Origin: SXXH01 sp041165735
GTDB taxonomy: Bacteria; Planctomycetota; UBA1135; GCA-002686595
DNA: 28,736 nt
Direction of reading: 5' to 3'
Assembly (NCBI GenBank): GCA_046341775.1
Contig: JBKDQQ010000099.1
Coordinates: 1 to 28,736 of the forward strand
Each line of letters starts with the position of its first letter. Positions within the stretch are counted from its first letter, which is position 1. Shown piece by piece: positions 7,717 to 15,936 of this stretch. The translations under genes and the position numbers were made by a program. The notes below the pieces were generated by a model. The model had not been told where the DNA came from, ran no database searches, and worked only from the letters and a program-made list of their open reading frames with translations.

Positions 7717-8634
7717 GTGCTCTCCCCCCTCCCCCCCGCGCGCCTCATCCTCTGGATCGCGCTCCTCTGCCTTGTCTGGGGCAGCACCTGGGTCGTCATC
7801 GCCGACGGTCTCGACCGCCTCCCGCCCTTCACCTCGGCGGCGGCGCGCTTTGTCGTGGCCGCGCTGGCGATGGTGGTGGTGGTGCGGGTGTTGGGGCGGC
7901 GCGAAGGTGGGGAGGCGCCGCCGTGGTGGTTGTCGGGGACGCTGGGGACGCTCAACTTCGGAGCGTCGTACGCCATCGTCTACTGGAGCGAGACGAAGCT
8001 GCCGTCCGCGGTCGTGTCGCTCCTGTGGGGCACCTTCCCGTTGATGATGGCGGCGGCGGGGCATCTGTGGCTGGGCGAGCGACTGCGGGGACGGCAACTG
8101 GCCGGATTCGCGCTGGCCTTCGCCGGGGTGGTGCTCCTGTTCGCCAAGGACCTGGGGCGCTTCGGCGACGCGGCGCTCGGCTGGGCGGCGTTGGCCTTGG
8201 CGAGTCCGTTCGTCTCGTGCATCGGCACGACCCTGGTCAAGCGCCACGGCTCGCGCGTCAACTCGCTGCGCCTGAACCGCGACGCCATGGCGATCGGAGC
8301 CGCGTGGCTGCTGGCCTGCGCCGCGTGGCTCGAGCGCGACGCCCCGGCCGAGTGGAACGCCCGCGCCATCGCCAGCGTGCTCTACCTCGCGCTGTTCGGC
8401 ACGGTCTTCACCTTCGCCACGTACTTCTGGCTGCTGCGCCGCACGAGCGCCTACCAGCTCTCGACCATCGCCTACATCACTCCGGCGCTCGCGATCCTGC
8501 TCGGGGCGGGCGTGCGTGGCGAGGCCGTCGGCCCGTGGACCTTGGCGGGCGCGGGCTTGGTGCTGGGCGGAGTGGTGTTGGCGGTCCGGTCCGCCAGGAC
8601 TTCGACCGCAAAGCATTCTCTCGCAAAGACTTGA
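7717..8634 (+). CDS. EamA/DMT-family transporter
   Basis: 305 residues from GTG 7717, with about ten hydrophobic helices in two EamA repeats. The first repeat starts with LILWIALLCLVWGSTWVVIADG, a typical DMT-family opening (W-G-S-T/N-x), and has FTSAAARF and PSAVVSLLWGTFPLMMA; the second has GWAALALASPFVSCIGTTLVKR and TPALAILLGAGVRGEAVGPWTLAGAGLVLGGVVL. It is an inner-membrane carrier, probably exporting a small metabolite; the substrate cannot be read. GTG 7717 is preferred over ATG 7672 because a TATCCT box lies just before it and the extra 15 residues are hydrophilic and unlike the family. It sits between the two polymerase genes but has its own promoter signal, so a role in mutagenesis is not implied. 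Confidence 0.88.
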   Translation: MLSPLPPARLILWIALLCLVWGSTWVVIADGLDRLPPFTSAAARFVVAALAMVVVVRVLGRREGGEAPPWWLSGTLGTLNFGASYAIVYWSETKLPSAVVSLLWGTFPLMMAAAGHLWLGERLRGRQLAGFALAFAGVVLLFAKDLGRFGDAALGWAALALASPFVSCIGTTLVKRHGSRVNSLRLNRDAMAIGAAWLLACAAWLERDAPAEWNARAIASVLYLALFGTVFTFATYFWLLRRTSAYQLSTIAYITPALAILLGAGVRGEAVGPWTLAGAGLVLGGVVLAVRSARTSTAKHSLAKT

Positions 8635-8636
8635 AC

Positions 8637-8676
8637 CAAGATCCTCGCGCGGACCCACACCCGCTTTCGGATCTTG
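8637..8676. terminator. Inverted repeat after the EamA gene
   Basis: CAAGATCC (8637-8644) and GGATCTTG (8669-8676) are perfect 8-bp inverted repeats with a 24-base loop, starting 2 bases after the EamA stop. The long loop makes a weak terminator; an operator overlapping the dnaE2 upstream box is the alternative. Confidence 0.35.
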
Positions 8677-8684
8677 TTAGGCTG
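8676..8684 (+). promoter_or_regulatory. GTTAGGCTG box upstream of dnaE2
   Basis: It differs by one base from GTTAGACTG upstream of dinB (5691). TAGGCT could be a -10 box, giving a leader of about 205 bases. Positions 8685-8900 hold no gene and, in the dnaE2 frame, stop codons at 8721 and 8829, so dnaE2 cannot start much earlier than its ATG. Confidence 0.35.
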
Positions 8685-8900
8685 GCCGGTCCAAGGGCCC
8701 TGCGGGGTGTCGGCGCAGCCTGAGCGCGCGACCACCGCCCGGCGCCCGCATCCCCGGATGGCGCGCGCCCGGCGACCCCGACGCGGAGCCATCCTCCCCC
8801 TCTGCGCGCGTCCCGTCCCGGCTGGCGGTGAAGCGCGCGGCGCCCCTCGAGCCGCCTCCGCGTCGTTCGCGCCCGCATCGCGCGTCCGCCACCAGCCGCC

Positions 8901-11900
8901 ATGTCCAGCAACTTCGACCTCGCGCGTGCGCGCGGCCGGGCGAGCTACGCCCCGCTGCGCGTCCACGGCCACCATTCGCTGCTGACCGCCACGGACTCGC
9001 CGCGCGCCTTGCTGCGCCGCGCCGCCGAACTGGGTCTCGGCTCGCTGGCGTTGACGGACATCGACACCGGTGCGGGCTTGGTCGAGTTCGTCCGCGCGGC
9101 GCGCGAAGAGGGCGTGCGACCGATCCTGGGCGCCGAGTTCTCCGATCCGCAGGGGCGGCCCGGACGCGTCGTGGCGCTGGTCGAGGACGAGCACGGCTAC
9201 GCCAACTTGTGCCGGCTGCTGAGCATCCGCGCGCTGGGCGGCGATCCGGGGCGGCCGGGCGCGCGCCTCGCGGGACCGCAGGCGGCGAATCTGGCCCATG
9301 CCGCGGCCGAGCACGCGCGCGGACTGGTGTTCCTGGCCGACCATCCGCGCACGCTGCTCGAGCTGCACGGTCGCGTCGACGCGCGCAACCTGTACGCCGC
9401 GATCTCCGGCGCGTCGCTGGCTGTCAAGGAAACCAGACAAGGCGCGGCGGCCCGCAACGCCGGCTCGGCGGACGGCCGGACGCGGCGCGAGCACGCGCCC
9501 GACGAATGGGAACGGCCGCGCGACGCCGAGGAACTGCTCGACCTGCCCAAGCCGCCCGCGCCGGAACGGCCGGTGGCGGCGCGCGAGATGGTCGAGGCGG
9601 CGCGCGCGCTGGGCGTCGCCACGCTGGCCGTGCCGGACGTGCACTGCGCGCGTCCGGCGGGATTGGCCGGACTGCGCCTGCGCGCCGCGGCCAAGCATGC
9701 GGCGCTGCTCGAGGACCTGCCCGAGTCGTTCTTCGCGCCGACGCCGTGCCACATGCCCTCGGCTGCCGAGCTCGAGGCCGCCTGCGCGGCGCTGCCGGAG
9801 TGCGCCGGCCCGCACCAGCCGCGCGAACTGGGCGCCATGCGGCGCACGCTGGAAGTGGCCGAGCGCTGCGGCTGGACGCCACCGCTCGATCGCGTGCTGC
9901 TGCCGACGATCGAGCTGCCCGCGGGCGAGACGGCCTATTCGCGCCTCGTCGCCATGGCCTTCGCCGGCGCCTCGCGCCGCTACAGGCCGCTCAAGCCGGA
10001 AGTCGTGCGACGCCTCGACCACGAGTTGTCGACCATCGACCGGCTGGGCTACGCGCCGTACTTCCTGCTGGTCGACGCCATCGCCGCGTTCGCGCGCGGG
10101 CGCGGCATCCCGTGCGTGGGGCGCGGTTCGGCGGCCGACAGCCTGGTGGCCTACTGCCTCGGGATGACGGACGCCGATCCGCTGCGCTACGAGCTGGTGT
10201 TCGAGCGCTTCCTCAATCCTTGCCGCCGCGACCGGCCGGACATCGACCTCGACTTCTGCTGGCGGCGGCGCGACGAGGTGCTCGAGCACGTCTACTCGCT
10301 GTTCGGCACCGAGCGCACGGCGATGATCGCCACGGTGGCCACCTGCGGGCCGCGCGCCGCCTTCCGCGAAGCGGCCTTGGCCGAAGGCGTGCCGCCGCCG
10401 CTGGTGGCGCGCTGGTCGCGGCGCCTGCCGTGGCGGCTCGCGGGCGGCGGGGAGGCGCCGTCCGCCCACGACGGATCCGCCGGGGACCCGTCAAATGAAA
10501 TTGACAACGCGGCGGAGGCGCTCGAATCGGGCGGCTCCATCGCGGAGGCGCTGCGCGGCGCTGCCGGCGGCGCCGGCATCCCCTTCGACGAACCGCGACT
10601 GGCGCGCGCGCTGGCGGCGGCCGACGGCCTGCTGGGCGCGCCGCGCTTCTTCGGCCTGCATCCCGGAGGCACCGTGGTCGCGCCCGGGCCGACGAGTTCG
10701 TTCGCGCCCTGCGCGCGCGCCCGCAAGGGCCACCTGGTCGTGCAGTACGACAAGGACTCGGTCGAGGCGATCGGGCTGGTGAAGATGGACCTGCTCGGCA
10801 ACCGCGCGTTGACCGTGCTCGACGACTGCGTCGAGGCGTTGCGCGCGCGCGGCGTCGCCGTCGACCTCGCCTCGCTGCCCGAGGACGACCCCGCCACGGC
10901 GCGCGCGTTGGCCGAAGGACGCACGCTCGGCTGCTTCCAGGTCGAATCGCCGGGCATGCGGCACCTGCTGCAGCAGATGGACGCGCGCACGATGGACCAT
11001 GTCATCCAGGCGGTGGCGCTGATCCGTCCTGGTCCGGCGGGATCGGGCATGAAGGACGCCTACATCCGCCGCGCGCGCGGCGTCGAGGAGCCGCGCCCGC
11101 CGCATCCGCGTCTGGCGCATCCGCTGCGCCTGACGCACGGCGTGCTGCTCTACCAGGAGGACGTGATGGTCGCCGCCAGCCTGCTGGCGGGCATGGACCT
11201 CGGCGAGGCGGACCTGCTGCGACGCGCGCTGCAGAAGCGGCGCATGGACGAACTGCCCGCGCTTCGCGAGCGCTTCGTCGCCGGCTGCGCGCGGGAGGGC
11301 GTCGAGGCGGACGCGGCGCTGGCGGCGTGGGATCTGGTGGCGAACTTCGCCTCCTTCGGCTTCTGCAAGGCGCACGCCGTCACCTACGGCCGCATCGCCT
11401 ACCGCGCCGCGTGGTTGAAGACGCGCCATCCGGCCGAGTACCTGGCGGCCTTCCTCGCCTCGGACACGGGCTACTACGACCAGCGCGTCTACGTCGAGGA
11501 GGCGCGGCGACTGGGCGTCGCCATCCTGCCGCCGTGCGTCAATCGCTCGGGCCGCGACCACGCCGTCGAACGAACGCGCGGCGGCGCGGCGGGCCTGCGC
11601 GTGCCGCTGTCGCGCGTGAAGGGCTTGTCGGAGCGCGCGCTGTCGGGATTGCTGCGCGCGCGCGCCGAAGGCGGCGCCTACACCTCGCTGCCCGACCTCG
11701 CGGAACGCGCGCTGCTCGACCGCGGCGAGCTCGAAGCGCTGGTCAAGTGCGGCGCGTGCGCCTGCTTCGACCGCACCATCCCGGAACTGTTGTGGCGCGC
11801 CAAGCTGCTCAAGGCCGCGCCGACGGGCAAGCCGCCCGCGGACCTGGATCGCGAGGCGCTGGCCGCCTGCCGCGCGGCGCGCGAAGGTCGCGCGGGACGC

Positions 11901-12488
11901 GACGCGACGCCCGGCGCCCGAACGGAAGCCTCGCCCGAGGAGGCGTTGGACTCCGCGCGCCGCGCCGCGGCCGGCTGGCGCGGCCCGGGGATCGGACTGG
12001 GACGCGCGGCGCTCGAACCCGGTCAGGACCTCGTGCTGTTCCCCGAGCCGCAACCCGGACGCCTGGCCTTGCCGCGACTGCCCGAGCTCGGGCCGCTCGA
12101 GCGTGGACGCCTCGAGCACGAGCTGCTGGGCTTGACCGTCGAGGCGCATCCGACCGAGTTGTTCCCCTGCGCGGCCGAACTGCGCGCCGCGCGCGCCGGC
12201 CGGACCTTGCGCGCGCCGACGCCCTGCGCCGAACTGCGCCGCATGGCGGGCGCGCGCATCGCGCTGCGCGGATGGCTGGCCGCCTCGCGTCGCGTGCACG
12301 CCGCCGACGGCCGTCCGATGCGCTTCCTGACCCTCGAGGATCCCAGCGGCATCGCCGAGGTCGTGGTCTTCCCCGACGTCCACGAGCGCGATGCCGAGCA
12401 CCTCGCCGAAGGCGGCGTGCTGCGCGTCGTCGGCGTGGTCGAGGAGCGCTTCGGCTCGTTCACGCTGCACGCCGAGCGCGTCGAGTGA
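8901..12488 (+). CDS. dnaE2: Error-prone DNA polymerase III alpha subunit, DnaE2 type
   Basis: 1195 residues; a C-family polymerase for translesion synthesis. It has a PHP domain (about 16-250; VHGHHS, then LALTDIDTGAGLVEF), then the palm with RPDIDLDF (D447 and D449 of the catalytic acids) and VKMDLLGNR (D630, third acid), the fingers LGCFQVESPGM, FCKAHAVTYGRIAYRAAWLKTRHPAEYLAAFLAS split over two conserved blocks, and an OB-fold (about 1117-1195). The protein ends at the OB-fold and lacks the tau-binding C-terminus of replicative DnaE, and HPGGTVVA plus YDKDSVEAIGLVKMDLLG fit DnaE2. A variable linker (about 515-545) contains palindrome B, encoding SNEIDNA. No imuA or imuB lies nearby; the companion is the DinB-type polymerase upstream. 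ATG 8901 has no Shine-Dalgarno sequence. It converges on the next gene with 9 bases between the stops. Confidence 0.93.
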   Translation: MSSNFDLARARGRASYAPLRVHGHHSLLTATDSPRALLRRAAELGLGSLALTDIDTGAGLVEFVRAAREEGVRPILGAEFSDPQGRPGRVVALVEDEHGYANLCRLLSIRALGGDPGRPGARLAGPQAANLAHAAAEHARGLVFLADHPRTLLELHGRVDARNLYAAISGASLAVKETRQGAAARNAGSADGRTRREHAPDEWERPRDAEELLDLPKPPAPERPVAAREMVEAARALGVATLAVPDVHCARPAGLAGLRLRAAAKHAALLEDLPESFFAPTPCHMPSAAELEAACAALPECAGPHQPRELGAMRRTLEVAERCGWTPPLDRVLLPTIELPAGETAYSRLVAMAFAGASRRYRPLKPEVVRRLDHELSTIDRLGYAPYFLLVDAIAAFARGRGIPCVGRGSAADSLVAYCLGMTDADPLRYELVFERFLNPCRRDRPDIDLDFCWRRRDEVLEHVYSLFGTERTAMIATVATCGPRAAFREAALAEGVPPPLVARWSRRLPWRLAGGGEAPSAHDGSAGDPSNEIDNAAEALESGGSIAEALRGAAGGAGIPFDEPRLARALAAADGLLGAPRFFGLHPGGTVVAPGPTSSFAPCARARKGHLVVQYDKDSVEAIGLVKMDLLGNRALTVLDDCVEALRARGVAVDLASLPEDDPATARALAEGRTLGCFQVESPGMRHLLQQMDARTMDHVIQAVALIRPGPAGSGMKDAYIRRARGVEEPRPPHPRLAHPLRLTHGVLLYQEDVMVAASLLAGMDLGEADLLRRALQKRRMDELPALRERFVAGCAREGVEADAALAAWDLVANFASFGFCKAHAVTYGRIAYRAAWLKTRHPAEYLAAFLASDTGYYDQRVYVEEARRLGVAILPPCVNRSGRDHAVERTRGGAAGLRVPLSRVKGLSERALSGLLRARAEGGAYTSLPDLAERALLDRGELEALVKCGACACFDRTIPELLWRAKLLKAAPTGKPPADLDREALAACRAAREGRAGRDATPGARTEASPEEALDSARRAAAGWRGPGIGLGRAALEPGQDLVLFPEPQPGRLALPRLPELGPLERGRLEHELLGLTVEAHPTELFPCAAELRAARAGRTLRAPTPCAELRRMAGARIALRGWLAASRRVHAADGRPMRFLTLEDPSGIAEVVVFPDVHERDAEHLAEGGVLRVVGVVEERFGSFTLHAERVE
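10490..10505. repeat. Palindromic site B, GTCAA-N6-TTGAC
   Basis: GTCAAATGAAATTGAC, followed by AA, lies inside dnaE2 in a GC-rich, poorly conserved linker and reads as S-N-E-I-D-N-A. Copy D reads S-S-V-F-D-N-A in the same codon phase. Confidence 0.85.
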
Positions 12489-12497
12489 AGCCGGCCT

Positions 12498-12986
12498 TCA
12501 ACGCGCCTTGGAGTACTCGAAGCGACGCGCGTCGGAACCGTCGAGCGCCTGGCCGACCTCGGCGACGAGGCGCGCATCGCCTTCGAATCGATAGGCGATG
12601 CGGCGCGGATTGTCGTGTCCCGGCGCGAGGAAGATCCAATGCGCGGCGTCGCTGGCGGGATCGAGCTGGAAGGCCGTGGCGGGAGCGCCCAGCGGACTGG
12701 CGAGGTAGCACCAGGTCCCGTCGCGCCGCTCGAGCGCGAGGAACTCGTGGAAGACCGTCTCGCCGCCCGGCGCGGCCCAGCGACCGAAGCCGCGCAACGA
12801 TCCGTCGGCCTGCAGGCACCAGGCCTCCTCGACCGGCTGCCCGCCGACCTGTCCGCGCCACAGGCCGACGATCGAGGCGGGATCGAACTCGCGCGCTCGC
12901 CCCGCGTCCGCCGCCGGCCACGGAGACGCGCAGGCTCCGCACCAAGCGACGCAGGCGAGCAAGGCGCGCCCGGCGTTCCTCGTCAC
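12498..12986 (-). CDS. DUF6265-like probable lipoprotein
   Basis: 162 residues from GTG. The first 25 residues are a hydrophobic signal (ALLACVAWCGAC) with cysteines suitable for lipidation. The rest matches the DUF6265 pattern: IVGLWRGQVGGQPVEEAWCLQ, then GFGRW, ETVFHEFLALE, FLAPGHDNPRRIAYRF and a C-terminal RRFEYSK. Members form small lipocalin-like beta-barrels of unknown role. The GTG overlaps the stop of the upstream HTH-repeat gene (GTGA, 4 bases), so the two are probably translationally coupled. No enzymatic residues are evident. Confidence 0.8.
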   Translation of the reverse strand: MTRNAGRALLACVAWCGACASPWPAADAGRAREFDPASIVGLWRGQVGGQPVEEAWCLQADGSLRGFGRWAAPGGETVFHEFLALERRDGTWCYLASPLGAPATAFQLDPASDAAHWIFLAPGHDNPRRIAYRFEGDARLVAEVGQALDGSDARRFEYSKAR

Positions 12987-13714
12987 GAGCCGGCCGGCGC
13001 CTCGCCGCGGTGGTAGCGCAGGCTGACGTTCTCGCGCCCCATCTCGCGCAGGCGCTCGGCCTCCTTCTTCAGGCCGAGGTTGTGCGCCTTGGAGACCACG
13101 CTCTTCACCGAGCGCTGCAGCTGGCGCGCGATCTCGAGGTTGGGCGTGGTCGGGTAGATCTGGCGCAGCTTCTCGATCGCCTCGGAGTCCCAGCGCGGCA
13201 TGCGGCTGGCGGGCGAACCGGCGAGGCGGCGCAGGAACGCCTTGTCCTTGGCGAGGCGCAGGCGCGCCGCGACATCGGTCACGACCTCGAGCGGGCGACC
13301 GAAGATGATGGCGAGGTCGTCGTCCGTGCGCGTGCCGTAGAGGCGCTTGAACTCGACCAGTTCGTCCTGCGACAGCGACTTGGGCGTCTGGATGCGCCGC
13401 AATTCCATGATCTGCGACTGCACCTCCTCGAGCGGACGCCCGAGGATGCGCGCGATCGTCTCGGGCGTGGTGCCGCCGATGTAGCGCTTGAGGTTCTGCA
13501 CCTCGGCCGCGGTCCACGGCCCCGTGCGCGCCGCGATCTGGAAGGCCTGCTCGGCCATCTTCCGCACGCTCGCCACGGGACGGTTCAACTCGCGGGCGAT
13601 CGCCGTCTCGTCCCGGAGCCCGTAGAGCTCCTTGAGACGGGCGATTTCCGCTTGAGACCAGCGTCCCCGCCGCGGTGTGGCGGATCGTTCAGTTCCCCAG
13701 GTTGTCCTTCGCAC
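12983..13714 (-). CDS. Protein of four tandem SANT/HTH-like repeats, probable DNA-binding
   Basis: 243 residues built from four copies of a roughly 45-residue unit at about 18-62, 66-108, 113-156 and 174-217. Each copy runs W/L-S/T-x-x-E-[IV]-x-x-[LF]-[KR], then Y-G or Y-P, an [IL]-A-x-x-[LF] helix and R-[PS]-x-x-x-V. This is the layout of Myb/SANT or GcrA-like helix-turn-helix units, so binding to an extended DNA site is likely; the target is unknown. The GTG at 13714 was chosen because GAAGGA lies 7 bases upstream, one of the few good Shine-Dalgarno sequences here, and because longer frames run antisense to ptsI. A TATCCC box (13753-13758 on this strand) is a possible -10. It is coupled to the DUF6265 gene and sits downstream of ptsI behind a hairpin. 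No recognised family name. Confidence 0.8.
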   Translation of the reverse strand: MRRTTWGTERSATPRRGRWSQAEIARLKELYGLRDETAIARELNRPVASVRKMAEQAFQIAARTGPWTAAEVQNLKRYIGGTTPETIARILGRPLEEVQSQIMELRRIQTPKSLSQDELVEFKRLYGTRTDDDLAIIFGRPLEVVTDVAARLRLAKDKAFLRRLAGSPASRMPRWDSEAIEKLRQIYPTTPNLEIARQLQRSVKSVVSKAHNLGLKKEAERLREMGRENVSLRYHRGEAPAGS

Positions 13715-13771
13715 GGTCGTGTCCTTCGATTGCGGTGCGGGTCGGCTTGGCGGGATAGCGAGCCCCGTCCA

Positions 13772-13794
13772 ATCCGCGCTTGTTGGGCGCGGAT
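13772..13794 (-). terminator. Hairpin at the end of ptsI
   Basis: ATCCGCGC (13772-13779) and GCGCGGAT (13787-13794) form a perfect 8-bp stem with a 7-base loop, starting at the last base of the ptsI stop codon. It probably separates ptsI from the HTH-repeat gene. Confidence 0.55.
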
Positions 13795-15617
13795 CAGCGG
13801 CCTTCCCTTCGAATGTCGTCCGTGGCGACGTCGTTCTCCGCGAACGCCTCGTCGCCGTTCCTGTCCGAGAGCTGCTTCTGGTGCAGGCGCTCGCGCGCCG
13901 CGGCGAGGACGCCGCGCACACCTTCCGCAGTGGATTGCGAGCACGCCGCGCGCGCGATCTCCTTCGCCTCGGCGAAGGAGGTCTCGCGCACCGCGTACTT
14001 GACCTCCGGCAGCATGGTGGGAACCACGCTGACGGAGTGGAAGCCCATGCCCAGCAGGGCGAGGGCCGTGGCGTAGTCGCCGGCCATCTCGCCGCACACG
14101 GAGGACTGCTTGCCGGCGTTCCGCGCCGCGCGGGCGACATGCGCCAGCGCCGCGAACACGGCCGGGTTGTGCGGATCGTACAGGCGCGCGACGCGCGGGT
14201 TGTCGCGGTCGACGGCCAGCAGGTACTGCACCAGGTCGTTGGTGCCGACGCTGACGAAGTCGGCCTCGGCCAGCAGTTGCTCGATGGCGAACACGGCCGA
14301 AGGCACTTCGACCATCACCCCCACCGGCACGTCCGGCGCGACCTCGAAGCCCTGCTCGAGCAGCTGCTTCTTCACGCCGTTGAAGATGCGATGGACCTCC
14401 TGCACCTCCTCGAGGCTCGAGACCATCGGCAGCAGCACGCGCAGCGGGCCGTGGGCGGACGCGCGCAGGGCGGCGCGCAACTGGACGCGCAGCAGGTCCT
14501 GCCACTCGAGCGAGATGCGCAAGCCGCGCCAACCGAGGGCGGGGTTCGCCTCCTTGGGCGTCTTGAAGTACGGCAACTGCTTGTCGTTGCCGATGTCGAG
14601 CGTGCGCAGCGTGACGGGGCGGCCGCCCATGCGCTCGAGCACCCGGCGGTAGAGCCGGTACTGCTCCTCCTCGCTGGGGAACTGCGGCCGCTCCATGTAC
14701 ATGAACTCCGTCCGCAGCAGTCCCACTCCGTCGCAATGGGCGAGCGGGAAGGCGTCGAGGTCGCGCACGCTCTCGATGTTGACCTGCGTGGCGAAGGCGT
14801 GGCCGTCGGTCGTGACCGCGGGTTCGCCCGCGTGCAGCGCGAGCTTCTTCTGGCGCGCCTTGCGGCGCTCGATGCGCGCGAGGAAGCGGTCCACGTCCTC
14901 GGAGGCGGGCCTCAGGCCGACCGTCGCCGCGTCGCCGTCGACGCACACGCGCATGCCCTGCTCGAGGCGCGAGAGGAGGTTGGGCAGCCCCACCACGCAA
15001 GGGAAGCCGAAGGAGCGCGCCAGCACCGCGCCGTGGCTGTAGCGGCCGCCGGTCTCGCACACGACGGCCAGCACGCGGGAGCGCTCGAGGAAGGTGACGA
15101 CCTGCGGGGTGAGCTCGGCGGCGGCGATCACCACCTGCTCGCTCTCCTTCTCCATCTCGATCTTGTCCGTGCGCATCAACGCGTCGAGCACGCGCCGCCA
15201 CGGGTCGATCAGCTCCTGCGACCATCCACCGCGCACGCGATCGCCGCCTTCGCCCGCCAGCGAGGAGAGCACGCGATCCACCATGTGCTGCACCGCCGCC
15301 TCGGCGTTGATGCGCTGCTCGCGGATGGTCGTCTCCACCTCCTTGAGCGCGACCGGATCGGCGAGCATCAGCTTGTGCAGTCCGAAGATCGAGGCGTCGC
15401 GCTCGCCGAGCTGTTGGGCCACGAGCTTCTGCTGCTGCTCGATCGAGGCGGAAGTCTCGCGGATCGCGGCATGCAGGCGCGACAACTCGCGCGGCACGTC
15501 CTCCTCGGGCACCGACCAGGTCGGCGCCGCGTCGCGCGCCGCGTGCACCACATGCACCGGACCAATGGCCAGACCGGGGGCGACGGCTACGCCTTTGACG
15601 GTCCTCATCTGGGCCAT
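13794..15617 (-). CDS. ptsI: Phosphoenolpyruvate-protein phosphotransferase (PTS enzyme I)
   Basis: 607 residues from ATG 15617; family length is about 575. Cytosolic enzyme that takes phosphate from PEP and passes it to HPr. The swivelling His domain has GGRYSHGAVLARSFGFPCVVG with active H195. The PEP-binding barrel follows: GVGLLRTEFMYMERPQFPSEEEQ split as usual, LRTLDIGNDK, NPALGWRGLRISL, MVEVPSA, FVSVGTNDLVQY and the catalytic cysteine in SVCGEMAGD. The first residues, VKGVAVAPGLAIGPVHV, are the family N-terminus; ATG 15608 is an equally good start. No HPr or EIIA gene lies in the window, so whether it serves sugar uptake or a regulatory phosphorelay cannot be told. The next gene downstream has its own start signals. 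Confidence 0.95.
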   Translation of the reverse strand: MAQMRTVKGVAVAPGLAIGPVHVVHAARDAAPTWSVPEEDVPRELSRLHAAIRETSASIEQQQKLVAQQLGERDASIFGLHKLMLADPVALKEVETTIREQRINAEAAVQHMVDRVLSSLAGEGGDRVRGGWSQELIDPWRRVLDALMRTDKIEMEKESEQVVIAAAELTPQVVTFLERSRVLAVVCETGGRYSHGAVLARSFGFPCVVGLPNLLSRLEQGMRVCVDGDAATVGLRPASEDVDRFLARIERRKARQKKLALHAGEPAVTTDGHAFATQVNIESVRDLDAFPLAHCDGVGLLRTEFMYMERPQFPSEEEQYRLYRRVLERMGGRPVTLRTLDIGNDKQLPYFKTPKEANPALGWRGLRISLEWQDLLRVQLRAALRASAHGPLRVLLPMVSSLEEVQEVHRIFNGVKKQLLEQGFEVAPDVPVGVMVEVPSAVFAIEQLLAEADFVSVGTNDLVQYLLAVDRDNPRVARLYDPHNPAVFAALAHVARAARNAGKQSSVCGEMAGDYATALALLGMGFHSVSVVPTMLPEVKYAVRETSFAEAKEIARAACSQSTAEGVRGVLAAARERLHQKQLSDRNGDEAFAENDVATDDIRREGR

Positions 15618-15936
15618 TGCGGTGGACTCGGGGGGTCGGATGGCGCCGAGGGACGGAAGGACGGCCGGCGCGAGAATGCCGGATGCCATGACCTGGCGGT
15701 GCGCGGGGGGTGCGCCCGTCGGCCTGTGCTGTCGCCCTTCCAAGACCTCCCGGCGGGGGGGGAGATGGATTGGATTGCCCAATTTACTCACGCTTCATTG
15801 TCGGGAAAAGGGCTTTCGAGCGTCCCGCGGCTGAATTCGTCGGCCACCGCCGCAAATGGTGTCCTGACTCAAGATCCGGCGATCCGGGCGGCGAAACAGA
15901 TCCGATCGGCGCAGCGGCGCTGCACGAGGAACTTCC
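15618..15936. other. Divergent intergenic region, ptsI and membrane-protein gene
   Basis: 319 bases without a gene, with an AT-richer centre (15770-15850) containing GGATTGGATTG, CAATTTACTC and TTCATTGTC. On the minus strand TAAATT (15781-15786) could be a -10 box for ptsI with a long leader. I cannot place a confident promoter for either direction. Confidence 0.45.

Noticed and set aside
8901..12488. Replicative dnaE
   Set aside because: The protein ends at the OB-fold without the tau-binding region, and its motifs fit the error-prone DnaE2 type; it is also next to dinB.
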